Assembly (NCBI RefSeq): GCF_022374935.2
Contig: NZ_CP092430.2
Coordinates: 4,774,001 to 4,838,000 of the forward strand
From: Mycolicibacter virginiensis
Lineage (GTDB): Bacteria; Actinomycetota; Actinomycetes; Mycobacteriales; Mycobacteriaceae
Length of the DNA: 64,000 nt
Direction of reading: 5' to 3'
Shown here: piece by piece, positions 52,403 to 61,342 of the stretch
Layout: each line of letters starts with the position of its first letter
Position numbering within the stretch: the stretch's first letter is position 1
Made by a program: the position numbers and the translations under genes
The notes under the pieces: model-generated
What the model was told of the DNA's origin: nothing
Databases searched by the model: none
What the model saw: the letters and a program-made list of their open reading frames with translations, nothing else

Positions 52403-55356
52403 GCGGCCACCACAGCCCGACCGTCACCGGAGCACCGCGGTTCCCGCGGCTGATCCGAGCACTCTCCATCCCGATCATCCTGTTCTGGCTTGCCGCGGCT
52501 GCCGCGACCAATCTGCTGGTACCGCAACTGGAGGTCGTCGGCGCCCGCAACGCCGTCTCACTCTCCCCGCAAGACGCCCCGTCGGTGATCGCGATGAAGC
52601 ACATCGGCGAGAAGTTCGGCGAGTTCACCAGCGACAGCGTGCTGATGATCGTGCTGGAGAGCGATGCCGAACTGGGAGAAGACGCCCATCGCTACTACGA
52701 CCAGCTGGTGACGACCCTGCAGGCCGACACCGCCCACGTCGAACACGTGCAGGACTTCTGGGGGGACCGGGTCACCTCGGCGGGCTCGCAGAGTGAGGAC
52801 GGCCGGGCCGCCTACGTGCAGGTGCATCTGGCGGGCAACCAGGGCTCGGCGCAGGGCGTGGCATCGGTGGACGCGGTGCGCGAGATCGTCGAGGACTCCG
52901 ACCCACCGGCCGGACTGCGCTCGTACGTGACGGGCCAGGCGGCCCTGGTCGCCGACACCAACGAGGCCGGCGATGCCTCGATGGTGAAGATGACCGGTAT
53001 CACCATGGCCGTCATTGCGCTGATGCTGCTGGTGGTCTACCGCTCCATCGCCACCACGCTGATCGGGCTGCTGGTGGTCGTCACCGAGATGAGCGTGGCC
53101 CGCGGGCTGATCGCGGTGCTGAGCAACTCCCACGTCTTCGCGATCTCGACATTCGTGGTCAGCATCCTCACCGCATTGGCCATCGCAGCCGGAACCGACT
53201 ACTGGATCTTTTTGATCGGGCGCTACCACGAGGCACGCAATGCCGGCGAGGAGCGCGAAACCGCCCAGAACACAACGCTGTCCAGCGTCAGCCACGTCAT
53301 CCTGGGCTCCGGCCTGACCATCGCCGGGGCGATGCTGTGCCTGCACTTCACCCGGCTGAACTACTTCAACACCCTGGCGGTGCCGTGCGCCCTAGGCATG
53401 TTCACCATCCTGGCGATGGGGTTGACCTTCGCCCCGGCGGTCCTTGCGGTCAGCAGCCGCTTCGGGCTGCTGGACCCCAAACAGGTCACCAAGACCGGCG
53501 GGTGGCGCAAGGTGGGCACCGCTGTGGCGCGCTGGCCGCTGCCGATTCTGGCTGCCGCCAGTGCCGTTGCGGCCGTGGGCGTCCTGGTGCTGCCCGGCTA
53601 CAAGACCAGCTATGACAACCGGCACTACATCCCCGCCAGCGTGCCGTCCAACATCGGCTACGCCGCCGCCGAGAAGCATTTCAGCTCCGCGCGGATGAAC
53701 CCCGACATGCTGATGGTCGAGTCCGATCACGACATGCGCAATCCCCGCGACATGCTGGTGCTGGACCGAATCGCGCGCAACATCTTCCGGGTGCCGGGCA
53801 TCGAACGGGTGCAAAGCATCACGCGTCCGCTGGGCCCGCCCATGGAACACGGATCGGTGCCGTTTCAGATCAGCGCCCAGGGCGTGACTATGCGGGAGAA
53901 CCTGCAGTTCTTGCACGCCCGCCTCGACGACACCCAGACCATGGCCGACCAGCTCTCGTCGATGATCACGGTGATGGACCGGCTGCACGGCCTGACCGTG
54001 CAACTCTCCGATGCCACGCACGGCACCGACGAGGCAACCCACGATATGCAGGGCACGATGGAGGAAGTCCGGGACAGGATCGCCGACTTCGACGACGAGG
54101 TCCGGCCGCTGCGCAACTATTTCTATTGGGAGCCGCACTGTTTCAACATCGGTGTGTGCAACGCGTTCCGCTCGATGTTCGACGCCACCGACGGCTTCGA
54201 CAAGCTGGCGGAGAACACCGCGTCATTGGCCGGTCAGTTGGACCGCGTCGATGAGATCACGCCGGCGATCGCCGATCAGATCCCGCCGATGATCGCCATC
54301 ACCACCAACATGCGCGACCTGATGCTGACCATGCACAGCAGCTTCAGTCAGGTGGTGACCCAGCTGGAGCAGATGACCGACACCGCTGCAGTGATGGGCC
54401 AGGTGTTCGACGACGCCCGCAACGACGACATGTTCTACCTGCCGCCGGAGGCGTTCGACAGTCCCGACTTTCAGCGCGGGATGGAGCTGATGATGTCGCC
54501 GGATGGCCAGGCCGCCCGCATCCTGATCACCCACGACACCGACCCGGCGACCGTCGACGGGATCTCGCACGTGGGCGCCGAGCTGCAGGCCGCCAAAGAA
54601 GCCGTCAAAGGAACGCCGCTGGCCAAGGCGAAGTTCTATCTGGGCGGCACCGCCGCCACCTACGCCGACATCCAGACCGGGGCGCACTACGACCTGCTGA
54701 TCGCGGCGATCGCGGCCATCGTGTTGATCTTCGTGGTGATGCTGCTGATCACCCGGGCCCTGGTGGCTTCGATCGTGATCGTGGGCACCGTGGTGCTGTC
54801 ACTGGCCTCCTCGTTCGGACTGTCGGTGTTGTTGTGGCAGTACGTATTCGGCATCGAGCTGCAGTGGCTGGTGATCGCGATGTCGGTGATCGTGCTGCTG
54901 GCGGTGGGGTCGGACTACAACCTGCTGGTGGTCTCGCGGATGAAGGAGGAGCTCTACAGCGGTACTGCGACGGGTCTGCGCACCGGACTGATCCGGGCGA
55001 TGGGCGCCACCGGCAAGGTGGTGACAGCGGCCGGGATGGTGTTCGCCTTCACCATGATCGCGATGCTCGCCAGCGACCTGCGGTCGGTCGGACAGATCGG
55101 CACCACCATCGGGCTGGGTCTGCTGTTCGACACGTTCATCGTCCGCAGCCTGATCACCCCGTCGATCGCGGCGCTGCTGGGCCGGTGGTTCTGGTGGCCG
55201 ATCAACGTGCACCGGCGCCCGGGCCCGATCCCCGCTGAGCCGCCGGCCCCCGCCGAGCGTGAAGCTGCGCTCACGCTGGGCGCCGAACGTGAAGGCAACG
55301 TCACGGTCGCGCCGGCACCGCCCGCCCTAACGCCACCACCCGTCCCAGCCGGCTAA
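52399..55356 (+). CDS. MmpL-family RND transporter
   Basis: A 985-aa protein with 12 helices in the MmpL arrangement and two large periplasmic loops. Proton-relay Asp-Tyr pairs occur in GTDYWIFLIGRYHEA and GSDYNLLVVSRMKEE. The length and partner MmpS suggest the MmpL4/MmpL5 group, which exports siderophores, glycopeptidolipids or drugs in other mycobacteria. The cargo is unknown. The FAD enzyme gene follows in 85 bases. Confidence 0.93.
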   Translation: MSGHHSPTVTGAPRFPRLIRALSIPIILFWLAAAAATNLLVPQLEVVGARNAVSLSPQDAPSVIAMKHIGEKFGEFTSDSVLMIVLESDAELGEDAHRYYDQLVTTLQADTAHVEHVQDFWGDRVTSAGSQSEDGRAAYVQVHLAGNQGSAQGVASVDAVREIVEDSDPPAGLRSYVTGQAALVADTNEAGDASMVKMTGITMAVIALMLLVVYRSIATTLIGLLVVVTEMSVARGLIAVLSNSHVFAISTFVVSILTALAIAAGTDYWIFLIGRYHEARNAGEERETAQNTTLSSVSHVILGSGLTIAGAMLCLHFTRLNYFNTLAVPCALGMFTILAMGLTFAPAVLAVSSRFGLLDPKQVTKTGGWRKVGTAVARWPLPILAAASAVAAVGVLVLPGYKTSYDNRHYIPASVPSNIGYAAAEKHFSSARMNPDMLMVESDHDMRNPRDMLVLDRIARNIFRVPGIERVQSITRPLGPPMEHGSVPFQISAQGVTMRENLQFLHARLDDTQTMADQLSSMITVMDRLHGLTVQLSDATHGTDEATHDMQGTMEEVRDRIADFDDEVRPLRNYFYWEPHCFNIGVCNAFRSMFDATDGFDKLAENTASLAGQLDRVDEITPAIADQIPPMIAITTNMRDLMLTMHSSFSQVVTQLEQMTDTAAVMGQVFDDARNDDMFYLPPEAFDSPDFQRGMELMMSPDGQAARILITHDTDPATVDGISHVGAELQAAKEAVKGTPLAKAKFYLGGTAATYADIQTGAHYDLLIAAIAAIVLIFVVMLLITRALVASIVIVGTVVLSLASSFGLSVLLWQYVFGIELQWLVIAMSVIVLLAVGSDYNLLVVSRMKEELYSGTATGLRTGLIRAMGATGKVVTAAGMVFAFTMIAMLASDLRSVGQIGTTIGLGLLFDTFIVRSLITPSIAALLGRWFWWPINVHRRPGPIPAEPPAPAEREAALTLGAEREGNVTVAPAPPALTPPPVPAG

Positions 55357-55441
55357 GAATCTTACTGTTACGCCAAGATGCTCTTATTTTTCTTAATTTG
55401 CCTGTATCGTGGGTCCCTTGCGTCACGGAGAGGGGCTTGCG

Positions 55442-56791
55442 ATGGTCAGTTCGGGAACGTCGGCGGTGGTGCTGGGAGCCGGGATAGCCGGGTTGCTGGC
55501 CGCCCGAGTGGCATCGGAGTCCTACGACTCAGTCACGATCGTGGACCGCGATCGGCTCCCAGATCACCCGGCCCAGCGCAAGGGAGTCCCGCAGGGACGG
55601 CACCTGCACAGCTTCCTCACCCGCGGCACGGGCATCCTCGGCGAACTGTTTCCGGGGATTCTCGACGAGCTCGCCACGGCCGGCGCAGTGGTGATCGACA
55701 ACGGAGATCTGTCGGGGCGCTACGCCCGCATCGGCCGCCACGAGCTCAACCGCACGGGCACGCTCGCCGATCCCCAAGCCTTGGCGATCTACAGCGCAAG
55801 CCGGCCGTTCATGGAGTTCCACGTCCGGCGGCGCGTCGACAAGCTCACCAATGTCGCGTTCCTCGACGGCCACGACGCGATCGAGCCGGTGCACGTGCAC
55901 GGGGTCGTCCGCGGTGTGCGGGTCACGAATCGGGACAACAAGCTCACCCAGGTTCTGCCTGCCGACCTCGTCATCGACGCAACGGGGCGGGCCTCGCGTA
56001 CCGCCGACTTCCTGGCCGGCCAGGGCTTCGGCTGCGTGCCAGACCACCGCCTGCGGCCCGCTTGGGCCTACTCCAGCCAGCTACTTCGCATCCCACCGGG
56101 CAGGCTCGACGACCAGATGGTCTTCGTGAACCAGGGGCGCGCCTATCCCGGCCTGCTGCTGGTGGCCTACGAGCACGACACGTGGATGCTGTCGATCGCC
56201 CGCCACGGTGACTATGGCTCTCCCCCACGGAATTTCACTGCCATGCAGGTCGCAGCCAGGCAGCTGCTTCCGGCATCGATCATGACTGGGCTGCGCGACG
56301 CCACACCGGTGGGCGACATCGCCGTCTCCCACGACACCGGTGCGCTGTGGCGCCGCTACCACCAGATGACGCGCTTCCCCGACGGGTTGGTGGTGATCGG
56401 CGACGGACTCTGCCGACTCAATCCACTGCACGGACAAGGCATGACGGTCGCGGCGCTGCAAGCGCTGGCACTGCGTGACTGTCTCCGAGATGGCGGGCCG
56501 GACCTGTCGCAGCGCTTTTTCCGCGCGGCGGCCGACCAGATCGCGCCGATCTGGGCAGCCAACGCGAACCAGGATCGTCCCGCTGCCGACGACCGCCCGC
56601 ACCCGATCCGCCGCCGACTGGGCGGGTGGTTCACCGAAGCGGTGGGCACCGCCGTGTCTCGCGACATCGCTGTCACCGAGCGCGTCCTGCGGGTACGCAA
56701 CCTGGTGGATTCCCCCTCGCGGTTGCGCGATCCGGTGCTGCTGGCCCGCATCCTGCTGGCCAACCTGCGGGGCCCGGGGTTCGTGTCGTGA
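55442..56791 (+). CDS. FAD-dependent monooxygenase-like oxidoreductase
   Basis: A 449-aa protein. The N-terminal dinucleotide motif is AVVLGAGIAGLLAARV, and the late FAD motif VVIGDGLCRLNPLHGQGM is typical of p-hydroxybenzoate-hydroxylase-fold enzymes. VPQGRHLHSF is conserved in the PHBH family relatives. The substrate is unknown. The stop overlaps the SnoaL-like gene by four bases, so these are coupled. Confidence 0.87.
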   Translation: MVSSGTSAVVLGAGIAGLLAARVASESYDSVTIVDRDRLPDHPAQRKGVPQGRHLHSFLTRGTGILGELFPGILDELATAGAVVIDNGDLSGRYARIGRHELNRTGTLADPQALAIYSASRPFMEFHVRRRVDKLTNVAFLDGHDAIEPVHVHGVVRGVRVTNRDNKLTQVLPADLVIDATGRASRTADFLAGQGFGCVPDHRLRPAWAYSSQLLRIPPGRLDDQMVFVNQGRAYPGLLLVAYEHDTWMLSIARHGDYGSPPRNFTAMQVAARQLLPASIMTGLRDATPVGDIAVSHDTGALWRRYHQMTRFPDGLVVIGDGLCRLNPLHGQGMTVAALQALALRDCLRDGGPDLSQRFFRAAADQIAPIWAANANQDRPAADDRPHPIRRRLGGWFTEAVGTAVSRDIAVTERVLRVRNLVDSPSRLRDPVLLARILLANLRGPGFVS

Positions 56792-57237
56792 ATGATGACG
56801 AAGCCGCGATCCGGGAGTTGTTCGCCCGACAGGTCGCCGGCTGGAATGCCGGCGATCCCGCGGCCTATGCGTCGGTCTTCACCTCCGACGCGGACTACGT
56901 CACTTTCCTGGGCGACCGCTACCAAGGCCGGGAGGCCATTGCCGCGTCGTATGCCCCGCTGTTCGCCAAACTGCTGCGCGGGACACGGCTGGAACTCCAG
57001 GCTTCCACTCTGCGGTTCGTGACACCGGACGTCGCGCTGGTCCACTCCCGCGCCGCAGTGGCCAAGAGTGCGCGGCGCCGCAACCGTGGTGTGCGGATCA
57101 ACACCAGCGTTGCGGTACGAACAGACACCGGCTGGCTGTTGACCTCATCGCAGAACACCACCCACCGACGCCTGGCCCAAAGACTTATGCGCACACTGGT
57201 TTCCCGACATCACAACACAGGAGGCTCCCTTGCTTGA
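56788..57237 (+). CDS. SnoaL-like (SgcJ/EcaC) protein
   Basis: A 149-aa single-domain NTF2-fold protein. The N-terminal AAIRELFARQVAGWNAGDP and DADYVTFLGDRYQGREAI match the SgcJ/EcaC family. The C-terminus RRLAQRLMRTLVSRHHN is basic. Family members are isomerase, cyclase or lyase partners in secondary-metabolite pathways, often with oxygenases. The GTG start overlaps the FAD gene's stop. Confidence 0.85.
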   Translation: MNDDEAAIRELFARQVAGWNAGDPAAYASVFTSDADYVTFLGDRYQGREAIAASYAPLFAKLLRGTRLELQASTLRFVTPDVALVHSRAAVAKSARRRNRGVRINTSVAVRTDTGWLLTSSQNTTHRRLAQRLMRTLVSRHHNTGGSLA

Positions 57238-57901
57238 TGCCATCTACCGGGCCGCACGCGCCAGGATCAGCACCCTGGCTGCCGGCCTCACCGAGGACCA
57301 GCTGAACCTCGCGGTTCCGGCGACACCGGGATGGTCGGTGCACGATGTGTTGGCCCACCTCACCGGTGGTGCGGCAGATGTCTTGGCGCAGCGACTCGAT
57401 GGCGCGCCGGGCGAGTACTGGACCGCACGACACGTCGCCGAACGTCGCGACCGCCCGGTCGGCGAACTGCTCGACGAGTGGGAGCGCGCCTCACCGGCGG
57501 CCGAGGCGAGTCTGCCGGAGCGGTTCGCCGGGCCCAACCTGGCCGCCGACGTGATCTGCCACGAGGGGGATCTGCGCGAGGCGCTGGGTCTGCCGCGGAT
57601 CGACCGCGAGCACTGGCAGCCGTTTCTGGACGTCCTTGGCCGGCTGCCCGGCCGGCTACTGCCCGACACCGACACCCTGGTGATCAGCGACGAGCTGGGG
57701 CAGGAATGGCGTTGCGGTTCAGGTGAATCCGTCACAGTCTTGCGAGCTGATGGTTACGAGCTGATGCGGGGCCTGTTCAGCAGACGCTCCCGCAGCCAGA
57801 TAGCCGGATGGGACTGGTCCCCCGAGCCGTCTACACAGCTGGTCGACAGCTTCGGCGTCTTCGGCCACCGCGACGACGATCAACCGATCCCGGTCTGCTG
57901 A
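57230..57901 (+). CDS. DinB-superfamily (maleylpyruvate-isomerase-like) protein
   Basis: A 223-aa protein with TTG start at 57230, supported by AGGAGG five bases upstream inside the SnoaL gene. ATPGWSVHDVLAHLTGGAAD is the N-terminal metal-binding helical motif (His ligands) of the mycothiol-dependent maleylpyruvate isomerase N-domain. CHEGDLREALG supplies further ligands. It could be a mycothiol-S-transferase. It ends the mmpS-to-DinB operon. Confidence 0.85.
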   Translation: MLDAIYRAARARISTLAAGLTEDQLNLAVPATPGWSVHDVLAHLTGGAADVLAQRLDGAPGEYWTARHVAERRDRPVGELLDEWERASPAAEASLPERFAGPNLAADVICHEGDLREALGLPRIDREHWQPFLDVLGRLPGRLLPDTDTLVISDELGQEWRCGSGESVTVLRADGYELMRGLFSRRSRSQIAGWDWSPEPSTQLVDSFGVFGHRDDDQPIPVC

Positions 57902-57902
57902 T

Positions 57903-58520
57903 TCACGCGCCGCAGGCGGTCAACCGCGGCGGGGAGAACGACACCGACCCGACCCCGCCGACGATCATGCCGTTCTCGGCCAGCGTCATCGCGGTCACGT
58001 ACGAGCAGGTTTGAATCTCGGTCAGCCCGTTGAGATACACCACGTCAAAGGTGTACGCGAAGTTGCGAACCAGCTGTCCAGCCGCCCACGGGTGGTCGAC
58101 GACGAAGCCCAGTGATGACCCGGACCGTGCACCCAGTACCCGCGGGCCCCTCTCCCCGATGTGCGGCTTGATCGAGAAGGGCACCCCGTCACGCTTGGTG
58201 CCGTCCAGGCCGATGCTATTGATTCGGTAACCGGTGGCAGCTGGGGGCACGAGCGGCCCCGGCCGGATATTGGTGCTGAACAAGATGGAGTAGTTGGTGC
58301 CTCCGACCACGGCGGTGGTGCTGAAACTGGTCGAGGTGAACTCTTCGGGCAGCTGCACGACGCAGTTCTCGATCACCTCGTTCGGATCGGCGCAGTCCTG
58401 CGAGCCGGGTGGCACCGCCAGCGCACGCGGCGCAGCGAGTGCAACACCAAGCGCCGGAACCGACCAGAGCGCGCCACGCATGAAGATGCGCCGCGTAATC
58501 GTCGTCGACGAGTCGGTCAT
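57903..58520 (-). CDS. Tat-exported protein of unknown function, copy 1
   Basis: A 205-aa protein. The ATG at 58520 gives MTDSSTTITRRIFMRGALWS, a twin-arginine signal (RRIFMRG) with cleavage near ALA at 35. The mature protein has conserved Cys pairs (QDCADPNEVIENC and QTCSYVTAMTLAENG) and no enzyme motif. It closely resembles the next gene (58597-59232) in length, signal and motifs. The pair is a tandem duplication of an unknown secreted family. Confidence 0.8.
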   Translation of the reverse strand: MTDSSTTITRRIFMRGALWSVPALGVALAAPRALAVPPGSQDCADPNEVIENCVVQLPEEFTSTSFSTTAVVGGTNYSILFSTNIRPGPLVPPAATGYRINSIGLDGTKRDGVPFSIKPHIGERGPRVLGARSGSSLGFVVDHPWAAGQLVRNFAYTFDVVYLNGLTEIQTCSYVTAMTLAENGMIVGGVGSVSFSPPRLTACGA

Positions 58521-58596
58521 GGCATCAACAGTACCGACCGAAGCCACTTTCGTTGTTCGGTCGATGATGCGATGCCCCGGTCGCCGTCTGCTGAAC

Positions 58597-59232
58597 TCAC
58601 CCGCCGCAGGAGGCCAACCGCGGCGGGGAGAAGGCCACCGATCCGACCCCGCCGGTGACGGCTCCGTTGTTGGCGAGTTGCATCGTCGTCACGTAGGTAC
58701 AGGTTTGAATCTCGGTGGACAAATTCAGGTAGACCACGTTGTAGGTGTAGGCGAAGGTGCGGACCAACTGCTTGGCATCCCAGGGCACATCCAGCTCGAA
58801 ACCGAGCGATGAGTCGATCGTCCGGATCCAAATTGCCCGCACACCGGTCTCCCCGATCGACGGCACCACCGTGAAGGCGGAACCGTCGGGTTTGGTGCCG
58901 GCGATGCTGAGGCTGTCGATGCGGTAGCCGGTGGTTTCCGCAGGTACCGGCGGCCCGGGCTGAATCCTGGTGGTGAACTGGATTGCGTAGCTGGTTCCGC
59001 CGCCGATCGCCCTGGTGGTGGAGAAGCTGGTCCAGCTGAATTCCTCCGGCAGCTCCGCAGCGCAGTCGTCGATCACCTCGTTTGGATCTCCGCACCCGGG
59101 TGAGCCGGCCGGCGCCGCAAGCGCCCGCGGTCCGGCCAGCGCGGCGCCGAAGACCGGCACCGACCAGGCGGCACCGCGCAAGAAGATGCGGCGCGAGATC
59201 GCTGTCCTCACACTGCCGGTCACGAGCCTCAC
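58597..59232 (-). CDS. Tat-exported protein of unknown function, copy 2
   Basis: A 211-aa paralog of the downstream gene. The twin-arginine signal is SRRIFLRGAAWSVPVFG, cleaved near ALA. Shared motifs with copy 1 are CxDPNEVIxxC, LPEEF, TGYRI, LVRxFAYT, VVYLN and TEIQTC. The GTG at 59232 is the longest start; a GTG at 59223 also fits. It is divergent from the MMPL gene. Confidence 0.78.
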   Translation of the reverse strand: MRLVTGSVRTAISRRIFLRGAAWSVPVFGAALAGPRALAAPAGSPGCGDPNEVIDDCAAELPEEFSWTSFSTTRAIGGGTSYAIQFTTRIQPGPPVPAETTGYRIDSLSIAGTKPDGSAFTVVPSIGETGVRAIWIRTIDSSLGFELDVPWDAKQLVRTFAYTYNVVYLNLSTEIQTCTYVTTMQLANNGAVTGGVGSVAFSPPRLASCGG

Positions 59233-59290
59233 AGTAGGCGATCAGAGCGCATTGGTTGTTCGGCCGATGATTCGGTGCCATGCTCGCCGG

Positions 59291-61339
59291 ATGGTGTGGG
59301 AGCGCTTGTCCACAGCCGTCACCGGCCGCCGTTCCTGGCTCGTTGCTCTCGTCCCGATCCTGATCGCCGTCGCACTGATGGCGCTCAGCAACGACAATAC
59401 GGCGGCGACCCAATCACCCGAGACGCTGCCGGCCGGCGCCGAATCCGCCCGCGCCGCCGCGGCGCAGACCACCTTCGCCGGCGGGGAACAGGCGACCGCA
59501 CTGCTGGTCGCCACCCGCGACGATGGTGCGCCACTGACGCCGGCCGACATCACCGCGGTGAATGCGGCCCGCGATCGCATGACGCAGCTGCCCCAGGTGC
59601 TCACCGGCCCAGTGCCACCGGCCATGCTGTCCACCGATCGCCAAGCGGCCCTGGCCACGGTGCCCTTGGCTACCGACTTGTCCGGTTTCGGCCTCACCGA
59701 TGCGGTCAAAGCCCTGCGAGCGGCGGCCGCCGACGGCTTGCCACCGACGCTGTCGACCCACGTCACCGGCGGCCCGGCGTTCGGCGCCGACATCGCCGAT
59801 GCCTTCACCGGCGCCAACGTCACCCTGTTGGTGGTCACCGCGCTGGTGGTGGCACTGCTGTTGATCGTCACCTACCGGTCTCCGGTGTTGTGGCTGGTAC
59901 CGCTGATGGTGATCGCGTTCGCCGATCGGGTGGCCACCGTGGTGGGCTCTGATGTCGCACCCGCCGCGGGCGTGACCTTTGACGGCTCCACCGCAGGCAT
60001 TACCAGTGTCTTGGTCTTCGGGGCCGGCACCAACTATGCGCTACTGCTGATTTCGCGCTACCGCGAAGAACTGCGCATCGAGCCCGCGCATCGCATCGCA
60101 CTGCGCCGTGCGGTGGCCGCCGCCGCCCCGGCGATCCTGGCCAGCAATGCCACCGTGGTGCTGGCCCTGCTGACGTTGATCTTGGCGGTCACCCCGAGCA
60201 CCCGCAGTCTCGGGATCTGCGCCGGCTGCGGACTGGTCGTGGCCGCCGTATTCGTGCTGTTGGTCTTGCCTCCGCTGCTGGCCTTGGTCGGCCGGAAGGT
60301 GTTCTGGCCGTTCATTCCCCGGGCTACAGGCAATGCGGTGATCCAGGTGGGCCCGTGGCACCGCGTCGCCGAGGCCGTCTCACGCCGCCCGGCCGTGGTG
60401 TGCACGGCGGCGATCGCCGTCCTGGCGCTGTCGGCTAGTGGCCTGCTGGGCGCCGGGATCGGGTTGTCGCAGACCGAGCAGTTCCGGTTACAGGCCGACT
60501 CGGTGACCGGATTCGACACGCTGGCAGCACACTTTCCGGACGGCGAGGCGAGTCCGACCATCGTGATCGGCCCCACCGCCCGGGCGCAGCAACTCAAACA
60601 GGCGATCAGCGCCGTCCCCGGCGTCGTCTCCGTGGTCCAGACGGGTGCCTCCGAAACCGGACGAACCATGTGGTCGGTGGTGCTCGACGCCGCACCGGCA
60701 ACCGATGCCGCTTTCAATACCATTGCCGGAGTGCGCGATTCGGTCGGTGCGATAGACGCACGCGCACTGGTGGGTGGCGCCGACGCACAGGCCCTCGATG
60801 TGCGCGACGCAGCCGTGCGCGACCGTGCGGTGCTGATCCCGCTGATCCTCTTGGTGGTGCTCACCGTGCTGTTCGTGCTGCTTCGGGCGGTGTTGGCCCC
60901 ACCGGTCCTGGTGGCGGCGACGGTGCTCAGCGCGGTCGCCGCGCTCGGCCTGGGTTGCTGGGCCAGCCTGCACCTGTTCGGATTTCCGGCGCTGGACAAC
61001 AGCACTCCCCTGTTCGCGTTCCTGTTTTTGGTAGCGCTGGGCGTGGACTACACCATCTTCCTGGTGACCCGCGCCCGCGAAGAGACGCCCGCACACGGCA
61101 CCCGCGACGGCATGGTGCGCGCGGTGTCAGCCACCGGCGGCGTCATCACCAGTGCCGGCATCGTGCTGGCAGCGGTGTTCTGCGTGCTCGGAGTGCTGCC
61201 ACTGATCGTGCTGACTCAGCTGGGCATCATCGTCGGCTTGGGAATCCTGTTGGACACGTTCGTGGTTCGTACCCTGGTGATTCCAGCACTGTTCGCGCTG
61301 ATCGGCGATCGGGTCTGGTGGCCCAATCAGCCACGCTGA
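59291..61339 (+). CDS. MMPL-family RND transporter (YdfJ-like)
   Basis: A 682-aa transporter with about 11-12 helices and no N-terminal extension. The ATG at 59291 gives MVWERLSTAVTGRRSW. The proton-relay positions are GAGTNYALLLISRYREE (Asn in place of the usual Asp) and GVDYTIFLVTRAREE. It is divergent from the Tat protein genes, which could be its partners. The cargo is unknown. Confidence 0.88.
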   Translation: MVWERLSTAVTGRRSWLVALVPILIAVALMALSNDNTAATQSPETLPAGAESARAAAAQTTFAGGEQATALLVATRDDGAPLTPADITAVNAARDRMTQLPQVLTGPVPPAMLSTDRQAALATVPLATDLSGFGLTDAVKALRAAAADGLPPTLSTHVTGGPAFGADIADAFTGANVTLLVVTALVVALLLIVTYRSPVLWLVPLMVIAFADRVATVVGSDVAPAAGVTFDGSTAGITSVLVFGAGTNYALLLISRYREELRIEPAHRIALRRAVAAAAPAILASNATVVLALLTLILAVTPSTRSLGICAGCGLVVAAVFVLLVLPPLLALVGRKVFWPFIPRATGNAVIQVGPWHRVAEAVSRRPAVVCTAAIAVLALSASGLLGAGIGLSQTEQFRLQADSVTGFDTLAAHFPDGEASPTIVIGPTARAQQLKQAISAVPGVVSVVQTGASETGRTMWSVVLDAAPATDAAFNTIAGVRDSVGAIDARALVGGADAQALDVRDAAVRDRAVLIPLILLVVLTVLFVLLRAVLAPPVLVAATVLSAVAALGLGCWASLHLFGFPALDNSTPLFAFLFLVALGVDYTIFLVTRAREETPAHGTRDGMVRAVSATGGVITSAGIVLAAVFCVLGVLPLIVLTQLGIIVGLGILLDTFVVRTLVIPALFALIGDRVWWPNQPR

Positions 61340-61342
61340 CTT

